From Burkholderia stabilis (lineage in GTDB: Bacteria; Pseudomonadota; Gammaproteobacteria; Burkholderiales; Burkholderiaceae): DNA of 64,000 nucleotides. A model generated the notes under the pieces. That model was not told the DNA's origin, made no database searches, and saw nothing but the letters and a program-made list of their open reading frames with translations. Below are positions 46,701 through 56,195 of the stretch, piece by piece. The number at the start of each line of letters is the position of its first letter. Position 1 is the first letter of the stretch. The stretch is from assembly GCF_001742165.1 (NCBI RefSeq), contig NZ_CP016444.1, positions 124,001 to 188,000 of the forward strand, in the 5' to 3' direction. Position numbers and translations under genes: made by a program.

Positions 46701-47079
46701 GCGCCACGGCTCCTGATCGAACGATCACCACCTGAGCCGCCACTTCGCGTGCAGATCCCGCCTTATGCGCGATGACGACCGTCGTCATGCGCTCTCGCGC
46801 ACCGGCGTTTTCATCACCCGCCCACATCTCGCCAACCGCTTCCGGATCAAGCGCGGAAGCAGATCCGCCCGGCAGTGACGCAGACTCTCACTGCCGGGCG
46901 GAAATTTGCACCGGCGCGCCTTTCTCACGATGACGTTTTTTGAGGGTTATACGACCTTTGAGCCTTCAGCGTCGCATTTCATAATTTGCGTGGCAGACGA
47001 AGCCGAAGCAAACGCCCCAGCGTGATTGCGCGTTGAACCTTCGGCCCGATCAATCGTGAAGCAGAGAAAGGAACACAAG

Positions 47080-47826
47080 ATGAGACTCAAGAACAAGTCG
47101 GCTTTGATCACCGGTGGTACGAGTGGCATCGGTCTTGCAACCGCCAAACTCTTCATTGCCGAGGGCGCCCGCGTAGCGGTGACGGGTCGCAACGATGCCG
47201 TGTTCGAACGCGTGCAAGCCGAGCTTGGCGAGCATGCGCTCGTCCTCAAGGGCGACGTCCGTTCGATCGAGGACATGCGGGCGATCGCCGCCGAAGTGAA
47301 AGAAAAGTTCGGCGGGCTGGATGTCGTGTTCGCCAACGCCGGCCGCGCTTTCCCGTCGGCGGTCAACGACATCGACGAGCCACTCTATGACGAGATCATG
47401 GACATCAACGTCAAAGGCGTGGTGTTCACGCTTCAGGCGGTGCTCCCGTACTTGCGCGATTCCTCCTCAGTCATCCTCAATACATCGTTCGTCGCGCAGA
47501 CCGGTGCACATGGCATCTCGTTGACTGCTGCGGCGAAGGCCGCCGTGCGATCACTGGCTCGCAGCTGGTCCTATGAATTTCTCGACCGAAAAATCCGCTT
47601 CAACGCGATCGCACCCGGCGCAATCGACACGCCGCTGATCAGCAAGTGGGGGATGTCCGACGAGTGGGTTCGCGACCGCAAGGCCGAGTTCGCCAAGGCT
47701 ATCCCGGTGGGCCACATGGGCCAGGCCGAGGACATTGCCTACGCGGCGCTCTATCTCGCCAGCGACGAATCCGCCTACGTCGTCGGCACCGAACTGGTCG
47801 TCGATGGCGGCGCCTCGCAGCTTTGA
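47080..47826 (+). CDS. SDR family oxidoreductase lacking the usual catalytic Tyr
   Basis: A 248-residue short-chain dehydrogenase. The NAD(P) loop is ALITGGTSGIGLATAK, with the family motifs FANAGRA (NNAG-like), VILNTSF (catalytic Ser) and the C-terminal YVVGTELVVDGGASQL. At the YxxxK site the text is SLTAAAKAAV: Lys is present but the Tyr position holds Thr. This may reflect a subfamily that uses another residue, or loss of activity. ATG 47080 has a GAGAAAGGA site. It precedes a Tat-exported PfpI protein and a SnoaL-like protein in the same direction. Confidence 0.9.
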   Translation: MRLKNKSALITGGTSGIGLATAKLFIAEGARVAVTGRNDAVFERVQAELGEHALVLKGDVRSIEDMRAIAAEVKEKFGGLDVVFANAGRAFPSAVNDIDEPLYDEIMDINVKGVVFTLQAVLPYLRDSSSVILNTSFVAQTGAHGISLTAAAKAAVRSLARSWSYEFLDRKIRFNAIAPGAIDTPLISKWGMSDEWVRDRKAEFAKAIPVGHMGQAEDIAYAALYLASDESAYVVGTELVVDGGASQL

Positions 47827-47976
47827 GGCTTCGGTTTCCGATTTCCGGACCCTGCACGACATCCCGCTCCCCCCACGTGAATCACGCGCCCGCCGCGCAT
47901 TTCGTCGCGGCGGTTCGGCAATCCGGCCCGACCTGGCTGCGCCCGCAGAGAGAGCCGACATACAAGGAGAAATATC

Positions 47977-48831
47977 TTGACCGACAGTAGCGAAAACACC
48001 TCGTCCGGCCAGCGACCGATCGGCGCCGACCATTCCCGCCGCCATGCCCTCAAGCTCGGAGGCATCGCCACGCTCGGCGCCATCTTCGGAGGCGGCGCCC
48101 TGCTCGGCGGCTCCGCTTCCGCGTTTGCACAGGCCGGCGGCAACGGAATGCTCTCCCCGGACGAGCCGCTCGACATCGTCATCTCGGTTTATCCCGGCGG
48201 AACGCTGCTCGACTTTGCCGGCCCCAGCGAGATTTTTCACCGGCTGCCGAATACGAACGTTCGCTATGCGAGCCTCGATGGGGGTGACGTGACGCTCGAA
48301 TTTGGCGTCGTGTATGGCAAGACCGAACGACTGGCCGATATCAGGAATGCCGGCCTGCTTCTGGTTCCCGGCGGCTCCAATCTGACGGCGCCGATGCAGC
48401 CGGCGTATCAAGCGCAGGTCCGGCGTCTGGCCGCGAGCGCCAAACACGTCACGTCAGTGTGCAACGGATCGCTCGTGCTCGCCGCGGCGGGCGTGCTCAA
48501 GGGTAAGCGCAGCGCCTGCCATTGGGCCTTCATCAACAAGCTGGCCGAATACGGCGCCATCCCCGTTCCGGATCGCTTCGTGGAAGACGACAACGGCCGG
48601 TTCATGAGCGGCGGCGGCGTGACGGCCGGCATCGACTTCGCACTGCGCGTTGCCGCAAAGCTGCGCGGTCAACAGGCTGCTGAATTCACGCAACTCGCGA
48701 TCGAATACGATCCCGCCCCGCCGTTCCATTCCGGCCATCCCAGAGACGCGCGGCCGGAAGTCGTTGCGATGGTCGACAAGGATCTGCCGGGCGCGTCCAA
48801 AGGGCTCGCGCGAATTCCAGGCGTTCGCTGA
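47977..48831 (+). CDS. Tat-exported DJ-1/PfpI family protein
   Basis: A 284-residue protein starting at TTG 47977 behind an excellent AAGGAG site. The N-terminus carries a twin-arginine signal (SRRHALKLGGIATLGAIFGG), unusual for this mostly cytoplasmic family. The DJ-1/PfpI domain follows (about 60-250): IVISVYPGGTLLDFAGP, then the nucleophile Cys in TSVCNGSLVLAAAG and CHWAFINKL. It resembles isonitrile hydratase/GlxA-type glutamine-amidotransferase-like proteins. The GlxA-like regulator at 49657 has a related domain, which suggests a common ligand class. Confidence 0.88.
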   Translation: MTDSSENTSSGQRPIGADHSRRHALKLGGIATLGAIFGGGALLGGSASAFAQAGGNGMLSPDEPLDIVISVYPGGTLLDFAGPSEIFHRLPNTNVRYASLDGGDVTLEFGVVYGKTERLADIRNAGLLLVPGGSNLTAPMQPAYQAQVRRLAASAKHVTSVCNGSLVLAAAGVLKGKRSACHWAFINKLAEYGAIPVPDRFVEDDNGRFMSGGGVTAGIDFALRVAAKLRGQQAAEFTQLAIEYDPAPPFHSGHPRDARPEVVAMVDKDLPGASKGLARIPGVR

Positions 48832-48959
48832 AACGCATCCCCGCGTCGCACTCTAGGCCACATCGCCCGCCTCGATGCAGGCCGCACCGACATCGTTTGC
48901 GCCATTTGCACACTTCGGCACGGCCTCCTCCCACTAAAACCAGGATCGGAAATCATTCA

Positions 48960-49424
48960 ATGCGACAGACACATCGCTATGTTGCGGCGCTTGCCGCCTG
49001 CTTCTCTCTTCTCGCTTATACGGCGCCTGCGAATGCAGGTGACTCACAGCGTCCGCCCGAAGCCGCAATCAAGGCCGAAAACGCACGATGGGCAACAGCC
49101 TTCGGGCGCGGCGACTATGAGGCGATCGGCCATCTCTATACGGAAAACGGTGCACTTTTACCGCCCGGCGGCGACCGAATCACCGGCCCCAAAGCGATCG
49201 TCGAATACTTCACCAAGGGATATGCGGGATCCACGCCTCACACCGTATCCTTCAGCAACTATGAGTTTTACGGAAATGACCGGATGGTGACTGAAGTTTC
49301 TGATGCCGAGATCCACGATCAGAGCGGAAAGCTCACCTATCGCGGCAAACAGATCCTGATCTTCGTGAAGCAGGGCGACACCTGGAAGCTGCATCGCGAC
49401 ATGTGGAACAGTTACGCCCCCTGA
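48960..49424 (+). CDS. Exported SnoaL/DUF4440-like protein
   Basis: A 154-residue NTF2-fold protein with a signal peptide (RQTHRYVAALAACFSLLAY to ANA). The cone-fold pattern is AAIKAENARWATAFGRGDYE, followed by LYTENGALLPPGGDRITG and DTWKLHRDMWNS. The family (SgcJ/EcaC-like, DUF4440) binds or isomerises small organic molecules. It is third in the SDR/PfpI/SnoaL run, with a 128-bp gap, and convergent with the GlxA-type regulator. Confidence 0.88.
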   Translation: MRQTHRYVAALAACFSLLAYTAPANAGDSQRPPEAAIKAENARWATAFGRGDYEAIGHLYTENGALLPPGGDRITGPKAIVEYFTKGYAGSTPHTVSFSNYEFYGNDRMVTEVSDAEIHDQSGKLTYRGKQILIFVKQGDTWKLHRDMWNSYAP

Positions 49425-49656
49425 TACCTGACGCTCATCAACGCCTGTGAACGTCTCCCGGGCGGCGGGTCCGACGGCGGCCGTCTGATCCTGTCGGAAC
49501 AGGACTCGCCGAGTTTCGGCCCGCCGACGAACGAAACCGGCTGGCGCAACGATTACCGATCGGCTGGAAGATGAATCCGGTTCACGATGGCCCCCTGCAA
49601 ACGCCAATGGACCATCGAACGAATACCGATCATGTGACGCGCTGATTGCGAGGCAA

Positions 49657-50604
49657 TCAGCGCTCGCTGTTCAATCTGCTTTCGCGCCGGATCGATTGCG
49701 GCGGATGTCCATGCAATTTGACGAAGGCCCTTCGCATCCGCTCCGGATCGGCGAATCCCACCGCCAGCGCAATCTGTTCGATGGGTTCGCTACCGCCCTG
49801 CAGACGCAGACGCGCGGCTTCGACGCGCAAGCGCTCGACCGCCCTTGCAGGCGTTTCACCCGTTTCCCGACGAAATGCGCGTCCGAATTGCCGCAGGCTC
49901 AATCTCGCGGCATCGGCGAGTCGCTCGACTGGCAACGCTTCGGCCAGATGTTCTCTGGCGAAATTCAGCGCGATGCGGATGCGATCCGACTCCGGCTCCA
50001 TCTGCGACATCTCGGAGAATTGGGATTGACCGCCAGGCCGGCGATATGGAACGACCAAATACCGGGCGACAGTACGCGCGATTTCAGCGCCCATATCCCG
50101 TTCAATCATCGCGAGCGCCAGGTCGATTCCGGCGGCGATGCCGGCCGACGTCCAGATGCGGCCATCTGCGATGTAAATGCTGTCGCACTCGACCCGGATG
50201 CGAGGGAAGCGCGACTGCAATTGCGCTGCGTACAGCCAGTGCGTCGTTGCTCTCAGGCCGTCCAGCAAGCCGGTTTCCGCAAGCAAGAACGCGCCCGTAC
50301 ACACGCTTGCCACGCGTGCAGCTCGCGAGCCCAATTTCCTGGCGGCGGCGATGTTCTCCGGTGTCTGCATCGGATCGATGTCACCGCCCACGAATATGAC
50401 GGTGTCGACCGTGCGCCTCCCGATCGGTTTCGTCTCGATCGGAAGGCCCGCATTGCCTAGAATGGGGCCGCCCGACTGCGAGACGACATGAAGATCATAT
50501 GGAGTATGGCCGGCGGCTTTGATCACCTGATTGAAAGCCGACAAGGGGCCGGCCAGATCGAGCGCATCGTGGCCGTGGCAAACGAAGAATCCAATTCGAT
50601 GCAT
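49657..50604 (-). CDS. GlxA-type AraC family transcriptional regulator
   Basis: A 315-residue regulator: an N-terminal DJ-1/PfpI-like sensor domain (about 1-190; IGFFVCHGHDALDLAGPLSA, with Cys in ASVCTGAFLLAETG and the CDSIYI/WTSAGIAAGIDL loop), then two AraC helix-turn-helix motifs (about 215-310; VERLADAARLSLRQFGRAFR, IEQIALAVGFADPERMRRAF). This is the GlxA/FtrA group. It probably controls the SDR/PfpI/SnoaL genes lying tail to tail with it. The stretch 49425-49656 holds no gene. Confidence 0.93.
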   Translation of the reverse strand: MHRIGFFVCHGHDALDLAGPLSAFNQVIKAAGHTPYDLHVVSQSGGPILGNAGLPIETKPIGRRTVDTVIFVGGDIDPMQTPENIAAARKLGSRAARVASVCTGAFLLAETGLLDGLRATTHWLYAAQLQSRFPRIRVECDSIYIADGRIWTSAGIAAGIDLALAMIERDMGAEIARTVARYLVVPYRRPGGQSQFSEMSQMEPESDRIRIALNFAREHLAEALPVERLADAARLSLRQFGRAFRRETGETPARAVERLRVEAARLRLQGGSEPIEQIALAVGFADPERMRRAFVKLHGHPPQSIRRESRLNSER

Positions 50605-50761
50605 GACGAAGTCGTTATCGAAGCAATCGATTGGCGTATTTTATAGATAACCCTCGATTAACGCCATTCGAATGTCCGAACAACTTGCCGGATGACGGCC
50701 CGCCTATGCCCGATGGCATCACGCTCCGCGACGCGCCTTTTTCGTTCCGCACAGCCGGCGT

Positions 50762-52030
50762 TTACCGCCGCGTCGCCAGGAAGTTGCGCGCGGTGCGCGT
50801 CAACCGCGACCACGGCCCCGGCCGCCTATCCATCGCCTGCTCGGCCAACCCGCCCAGCGCCGCCTTCATCATCGCGAGTTCGCTCGCGAGCACGGCGTCG
50901 CAGCCGAAACTGCCGGCCGCGGCGAGATCCACGATCCGCATCGCCTGATCGACGCACATGTGCGCATAGGCGGCGGTAGCATCCGCATCGGCGCGCGCGC
51001 CCAGCGTCGCCTCGGCCAGCTTGCTCGCCCACAGCGCGAGCGCCTCGACCGGCGCGCTGCCGTCGCGCACGAGCAACTTGCCGACTTCCATCGCGGCGAG
51101 ATGCGCATCCTCGTCATCGGAGAACGACAGCGTCCGGCTGCGCACCGCGTGGTTCCGGTGCGCGGCCCGCATCGACGGCGTCAATCCGGTCAGGTTCGCG
51201 AGCCACGCCTCTGCGGCGCCGAGGTACGCGTGCGACCGGATGGCCAGATCACAATCGAAGATCGCATCCGCGTGGGTCGTTGCATAGCGCATCGCGAGCA
51301 GCCAGCAGCCGAGGAAGGCGCGATAGGTCGCGGCCGGCCCGACATAGGCCGCATGCGCCTTGAAGAATTCGACGCAATGATCGGCCGGCCGCTCGACGAC
51401 GCACGGAAAATCGTCCAGCAGATCGATACGCAGCCCGACGACGACGCGCTCGACCGCCGGCACGCTGCGACCGCACGCGAGCGCGAGGAACGGCAACGCG
51501 ATGCAGTGCGCATCGCGATGCGCGACGAGCCGGTCGCAACACGACTGCCACTGCGCGAGCGGATTGCGCGCGACGACGATATGCACGACATCCGGAAACG
51601 CGCGGCGCATCCATGCGAGCCGGCCGAGCGATTCGCCGAAACGGAATACCGGGATGCGCCCGCGATCGAACGCCTGATCCATCAGCGTGCGCAGAAAGAA
51701 TTCGATGTCGCCTGCGTATTCGGGCGTCGCTTCCTCGAACTGATTGGCGGAAAACGCCATTTCGACGCGCGACATGCCGAGCGTGTCCTGCCTCAGCGAA
51801 TCGGCAATGTTCGTATAAGGCTGCCGGCCGGTTGCTGGCATCGCGGCGAGCGCGCCGTCCGAGCCGGTGCCGGCGTACTGCGCATAATCGACCGATTCGA
51901 CCATCGCACGCAGCGGCTCGTCGTATGCCGTCACGCCGTCAAGATCTCGGAGGCAGGCCCACAGCCAGCCGTCGGTCGCACCATAGCCTGAATGAAGAAA
52001 CACAGCTTGCGTCGCGTTCATGGAAGTCAT
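50762..52030 (-). CDS. Sulfotransferase-like P-loop protein
   Basis: A 422-residue soluble protein. The N-terminus AVFLHSGYGATDGWLWACL has the position and shape of the sulfotransferase 5'-PSB loop, but without its usual basic Lys/Arg-Ser-Gly-Thr form. FPDVVHIVVARNPLAQWQS matches the 3'-PB motif (RxPxxxxxS). The rest is helical. It may be a divergent sulfotransferase or a nucleotide-binding relative. ATG 52030 is chosen; 52021 is the alternative. It stands alone. Confidence 0.6.
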   Translation of the reverse strand: MTSMNATQAVFLHSGYGATDGWLWACLRDLDGVTAYDEPLRAMVESVDYAQYAGTGSDGALAAMPATGRQPYTNIADSLRQDTLGMSRVEMAFSANQFEEATPEYAGDIEFFLRTLMDQAFDRGRIPVFRFGESLGRLAWMRRAFPDVVHIVVARNPLAQWQSCCDRLVAHRDAHCIALPFLALACGRSVPAVERVVVGLRIDLLDDFPCVVERPADHCVEFFKAHAAYVGPAATYRAFLGCWLLAMRYATTHADAIFDCDLAIRSHAYLGAAEAWLANLTGLTPSMRAAHRNHAVRSRTLSFSDDEDAHLAAMEVGKLLVRDGSAPVEALALWASKLAEATLGARADADATAAYAHMCVDQAMRIVDLAAAGSFGCDAVLASELAMMKAALGGLAEQAMDRRPGPWSRLTRTARNFLATRR

Positions 52031-52263
52031 CGGATCGTTGCGTTGAAGTTCGTCCAGCACGTCGATCCAGTGTAGGTTCCGGTGCGGTTACCCGGATTAC
52101 AGCCTTCGTTACCGTGACTTACCGGTCGCATGCGATCGTCGGGCAAGCGAATGTCGTACCGGCGTGAGCGTCGTTCCTTGTCCCGACGCGATTTCCATTA
52201 CGGCATTTGACGAGCGAATGCGTGATCGCGACGCATCGATCAGCAGCTCATCGAACGCAACGA

Positions 52264-52629
52264 CTACGACGGCTCCGAATCGAGGAACACGTAAAGCGCG
52301 GCAATCTTCCCGTCGCGCACGATGATCACGTCCACGCCCGTATATTCGGGCGCTTCGCCGCGCGGGCCGGAACCCCACGTAACGCGGCCGGCATTGTGAA
52401 GCGCCTGCGGCTTGCCGTGCGCGATATAGGCGAAATGAGGATGCGTCGCGCGCAGATCTCCGGCGAACGTGTCGAGCGCGTCGTGCCCGACGAACGTGCC
52501 GGGCGGCACGTAGAGCACACAGTCCTCGGTATAAAGCGCCTCGATCGCGGCGCGGCGGCGTGCCGCGTCGCCTTCGCCGAAGACTTCCTGCAGATTGCGT
52601 TCGAGCAGTTCATGGATACGGTCGTTCAT
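52264..52629 (-). CDS. SnoaL-like (NTF2-fold) protein
   Basis: A 121-residue cytoplasmic protein: RIHELLERNLQEVFGEGD, YTEDCVLYVPPGTFVGHDAL and VDVIIVRDGKIAALYVFLD. This is the SnoaL/NTF2 cone fold used for hydrolases, isomerases and ligand binding. Two ATG codons in tandem (52632 and 52629) follow AGGAG. It lies 49 bp behind the GST gene in the same direction, so they are likely co-transcribed under the divergent LysR gene. Confidence 0.88.
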   Translation of the reverse strand: MNDRIHELLERNLQEVFGEGDAARRRAAIEALYTEDCVLYVPPGTFVGHDALDTFAGDLRATHPHFAYIAHGKPQALHNAGRVTWGSGPRGEAPEYTGVDVIIVRDGKIAALYVFLDSEPS

Positions 52630-52678
52630 CATCGTTCTCCTGATCAAATAAGGTGAATGGTCAAAATACGCAGTTGCA

Positions 52679-53380
52679 TCAGCGTGCGAGCGCCAGTATT
52701 TTCTCGACGGCGGTGACCACCGCCGGGCGCGCGGAAATTTCGTCATACCAGCGCGCGACGGACGGAAAGCGGTCGAGCGTCGCGCCGATCGCCTGATGGC
52801 GCCACAACCAGCCGAAGTGCGCGATGTCCGCGATGCTGTACGTATCGCCGGCCACGTATCGGCTGCGGTCGAGCACGCGATCGAGCACGCGATCGAGCAC
52901 GCCGAGCGTCCGATCGACTTCCGCCAGCGCGCGCGCTTTCGCATCCGGTTCCGGCGACGCGTGGATCGTCACCCGGAAAGCCTGCAGGAATGCCGGGCTC
53001 AACTCTGACGCATGAAAGAACAGTTGCTCGAACACCTTGCCGCGCTGCGGGCCGCTCGCGGGCAGCAGTTGCCCGGTTTTCTCCGCGAGGTAGACCAGGA
53101 TCGCGGCCGACTCGCTCACCACGATATCGCCCTCCCCAGCTGCCGAGCGATCGACGAGCACCGGCACCTTCGCGTCGGGGTTCATCGCCCTGAACGCGTC
53201 GGTCTTCTGTTCGCCGCGGCGCAGGTCGACCGGAACGAGCCGGTATTCGACGCCCATCTCTTCCAGCGCGATGGGCACCTTGACGCTGTTCGGCGTCGCG
53301 AATGCGAACACGTCGAGCGTGCTCGTGCCGGGGTCGCTGCCTGCGTCGACGGCAATCTTTCCTGCGGGTTTGCGTTCCAT
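52679..53380 (-). CDS. Glutathione S-transferase family protein
   Basis: A 233-residue GST. The thioredoxin-like half (residues 18-100) has FAFATPNSVKVPIALEEMG, AKVPVLVD (cis-Pro) and VSESAAILVYLAEKTG; the helical half ends WYDEISARPAVVTAVEK. It is of the Ure2p/YghU-like type by its 'TPNS' start. A perfect 12-bp tandem repeat (52869-52904) codes LDRVLDRVLDR in the helical half, a possible strain-variable linker. It is first in a GST/SnoaL unit divergent from the LysR gene. Confidence 0.92.
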   Translation of the reverse strand: MERKPAGKIAVDAGSDPGTSTLDVFAFATPNSVKVPIALEEMGVEYRLVPVDLRRGEQKTDAFRAMNPDAKVPVLVDRSAAGEGDIVVSESAAILVYLAEKTGQLLPASGPQRGKVFEQLFFHASELSPAFLQAFRVTIHASPEPDAKARALAEVDRTLGVLDRVLDRVLDRSRYVAGDTYSIADIAHFGWLWRHQAIGATLDRFPSVARWYDEISARPAVVTAVEKILALAR

Positions 53381-53464
53381 GATTCATCTCCGTTTCGGTG
53401 AGACAAATTTATGGCGTCGTGCTATTTTTCGAAACAGAAATGATTGCAAACCATCATTGCAAAA

Positions 53465-54400
53465 ATGTCGATGTCGAGATTGCCGGATTTTGAAGGATTC
53501 GCGATGTTCGCGAAGGTTGCGGAAGAAGGCTCGTTCGCCGGCGCGGCGACGGCGATGGGCGTGTCGGTCGCGACGGTTTCGCGTGCGGTGACGCGCCTCG
53601 AGGAACGGCTCGGCGGGCGTCTGTTCAACCGCACCTCGCGACGGCTCGCGCTCACCGATTACGGCCACACGCTCATCGAGCGCGCGGCGAAGCTCTATGC
53701 CGATGCGGAAGACACCGAGGATTTCGCGCGCGAGACGTCGAGCCTGCCACGCGGCCTCGTCAAGCTGGCCGCACCGCTGTCGTTCGGCACGCGCTGGGTG
53801 GCGCCGCTGCTGCCCGAGTTCTTCGGGCTCTATCCGGACATCGCGGTCGACCTGCACCTGACCGATGCGCAATCCGACCTGATCGGCGACGGCTTCGACG
53901 CCGCGCTGCGCATCGCGATCCTGGAAGACTCGTCGCTCGTCGCGCGGCTCATCGCGCCGGTGCGCCGGTTCGTCGTCGCGTCGCCGGCCTATCTGGCGCG
54001 TCATGGCCGCCCTCGGCATCCGCAGGAACTCGGCGCCCATGCGTGCCTCACGTACACGAACAGAAGCCAGCGCGATGTCTGGCGCTTCACCCGCAAAAAC
54101 GGTGAAACGTGCGCGGTCACGCCCGGCGGGATGTTGCGCGGCACCAGCGTGGAAGCGTTGCTGCCGACGGTGCTCGCGGGACTCGCGATCACCGAGCTTC
54201 CCGAGTTCGTCGCGACGCAGTATTTCGCGGACCGGCAACTCGAACCGGTTCTGACCGACTGGCGCCTGCCCGAAGGCGGGCTGTACTTCGTCACGCCGTC
54301 CGCGCGTGCACGACCGGCCAAGGTCGGCGCGCTGGCCGACTTCTTCATCGCCCGGCTGGCCACGGCCGAATGGCGCGCGCCGGCGAAACGAGCGCGCTAG
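53465..54400 (+). CDS. LysR family transcriptional regulator
   Basis: A 311-residue LysR protein: helix-turn-helix at the N-terminus (FAMFAKVAEEGSFAGAATAM, ATVSRAVTRLEERLGGRLFN) and an effector domain of the DsdC/CrgA-like group. ATG 53465 or 53471 can start it. It is divergent from the GST gene with an 84-bp gap holding ATGATTGCAAACCATCATTG, a partly symmetric stretch that may be its site. It likely controls the GST/SnoaL pair. A hairpin terminator follows at 54456. Confidence 0.92.
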   Translation: MSMSRLPDFEGFAMFAKVAEEGSFAGAATAMGVSVATVSRAVTRLEERLGGRLFNRTSRRLALTDYGHTLIERAAKLYADAEDTEDFARETSSLPRGLVKLAAPLSFGTRWVAPLLPEFFGLYPDIAVDLHLTDAQSDLIGDGFDAALRIAILEDSSLVARLIAPVRRFVVASPAYLARHGRPRHPQELGAHACLTYTNRSQRDVWRFTRKNGETCAVTPGGMLRGTSVEALLPTVLAGLAITELPEFVATQYFADRQLEPVLTDWRLPEGGLYFVTPSARARPAKVGALADFFIARLATAEWRAPAKRAR

Positions 54401-54455
54401 GCGCACGTTCCGCGCAACACGCACGGCACAAACGCGTGTCGTTTACAACCGAATT

Positions 54456-54490
54456 ACGGGCGCATGACCGATAGTCGGTTGCGCCCGTTT
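54456..54490 (+). terminator. Rho-independent terminator after LysR
   Basis: ACGGGCGCA...ACCGA pairs with TCGGTTGCGCCCGT around a TAG loop, with a 2-base bulge, followed by TTTCTCT. It lies 55 bp past the LysR stop. Confidence 0.7.
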
Positions 54491-54656
54491 CTCTACACTG
54501 GGTGACACAACAAACCTGCCCGGTGTCGCCTGCTGCGCGCATCACTTCCCCGACATCGAGGCGCCCCCGAGACATCCGCCTTCGCTGTCCATCGGCCCGT
54601 ACTACTCCGCTGCAACGCCATCCGGCCGGCCGCCAAGGCAATTCCAGGAGAGTTCA

Positions 54657-56126
54657 TTGAGCCCGTCGCAAGCGCACCCCGCGAAAGCCCGGTCTTCGCG
54701 CAAGTCCGTCAAGCTGGATGACATCACGATCGTCGATCACGCGGTACTCAAGCGTGCGGTCGGCGCGATGGCGTTCGGCAACGCGATGGAATGGTTCGAT
54801 TTCGGCGTGTACAGCTACATCGCCGTCACGCTCGGCAAGGTGTTCTTCCCGTCCAGCAGCCCCTCCGCGCAGCTGCTCGCCACCTTCGGCACGTTCGCGG
54901 CCGCGTTCGTCGTGCGCCCGCTCGGCGGCATGGTGTTCGGCCCGCTCGGCGACCGCATCGGCCGCCAGCGCGTGCTCGCCGCCACGATGATCATGATGGC
55001 CGTCGGCACCTTCGCGATCGGCCTGATCCCGAGCTACGCGTCGATCGGCATCATGGCGCCCATGCTGCTGCTCGTCGCCCGCCTCGTACAGGGCTTCTCG
55101 ACCGGCGGCGAATACGGCGGCGCGGCCACCTTCATCGCCGAATTCTCGACCGACAAGCGCCGCGGCTTCATGGGCAGCTTCCTCGAGTTCGGCACGCTGA
55201 TCGGCTACACGCTCGGCGCGGCGACGGTGGCGCTGCTCACCGCGACGCTGTCGCAAGAAGCGCTGTTGTCGTGGGGCTGGCGCGTGCCGTTCTTCATCGC
55301 CGGCCCGCTCGGCCTCGTGGGCCTTTACGTGCGACTGAAGCTCGAGGAAACGCCCGCGTTCAAGAAAGAAGCCGAAGCGCGCGAAGCGGAAGAACGCACG
55401 CGGCCGAAGCAAAGCTTCGCGCGGCTGCTCGTCGAACAGTGGAAGCCGCTGCTGCAGTGCGTCGGCCTCGTGCTGATCTTCAACGTGACCGACTACATGG
55501 CGCTGTCGTACCTGCCGAGCTATCTGTCGGCCACGCTGCACTTCCGCGAATCGCACGGCCTGTTCCTGGTGCTGCTCGTGATGGTGCTGATGATGCCGAT
55601 GACGCTCTACGCCGGGCACCTGTCGGACAAGGTCGGCCGCAAGCCGGTGATGATGTTCGGCTGTGTCGGTCTGCTCGTGCTGTCGGTGCCGGCGCTGATG
55701 CTGATCCGCACCGGCGGCATGCTGCCCGTGTTCGGCGGGATGCTGATCTACGGCGTATTGCTGTCGACGTTCACGGGCGTGATGCCGTCGGCGCTGCCGG
55801 CGCTCTTTCCGACGCGGATCCGCTACGGCGCGCTCGCGATCGGCTTCAACGTGTCGGTGTCGCTGTTCGGCGGCACGACGCCGCTCGTCACCGCGTGGCT
55901 CGTCGATCGCACCGGCGACCTGATGATGCCCGCGTACTACCTGATGGGCGCGTCGTTCATCGGCATCGTGTCGGTGCTCGCGTTGCGCGAGACGGCGCGC
56001 CAGCCGCTGCCGGGCTCCGGGCCGTGCGTGTCGAGCCGCGCGGAAGCGCTGAGCCTCGTTCGCGGCGAATCCGTCGTCGCACGCAATCGCGACCGGAAGC
56101 TCGCGCCGCTCGGCGAACGCGCGTAA
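54657..56126 (+). CDS. MFS transporter, ProP/metabolite:H+ symporter type
   Basis: A 489-residue carrier with 12 membrane helices and the MHS-family marks FGNAMEWFDFGVYSYIA (helix 1), GPLGDRIGRQRVLA and ARLVQGFSTGGEYGGAATF. These place it with ProP (proline/betaine), KgtP and related proton symporters; the substrate is not fixed. It starts with TTG 54657 behind AGGAGAG. The C-terminus has a basic 60-residue tail but no clear ProP coiled coil. Isolated gene; convergent with the TRAP operon. Confidence 0.9.
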   Translation: MSPSQAHPAKARSSRKSVKLDDITIVDHAVLKRAVGAMAFGNAMEWFDFGVYSYIAVTLGKVFFPSSSPSAQLLATFGTFAAAFVVRPLGGMVFGPLGDRIGRQRVLAATMIMMAVGTFAIGLIPSYASIGIMAPMLLLVARLVQGFSTGGEYGGAATFIAEFSTDKRRGFMGSFLEFGTLIGYTLGAATVALLTATLSQEALLSWGWRVPFFIAGPLGLVGLYVRLKLEETPAFKKEAEAREAEERTRPKQSFARLLVEQWKPLLQCVGLVLIFNVTDYMALSYLPSYLSATLHFRESHGLFLVLLVMVLMMPMTLYAGHLSDKVGRKPVMMFGCVGLLVLSVPALMLIRTGGMLPVFGGMLIYGVLLSTFTGVMPSALPALFPTRIRYGALAIGFNVSVSLFGGTTPLVTAWLVDRTGDLMMPAYYLMGASFIGIVSVLALRETARQPLPGSGPCVSSRAEALSLVRGESVVARNRDRKLAPLGERA

Positions 56127-56195
56127 CGCGCCGCCGCCGTGCGCGCTCGTTCATGCGCGTTCAAACCGGATGAACGAAACCCCACATGCGAAAAC

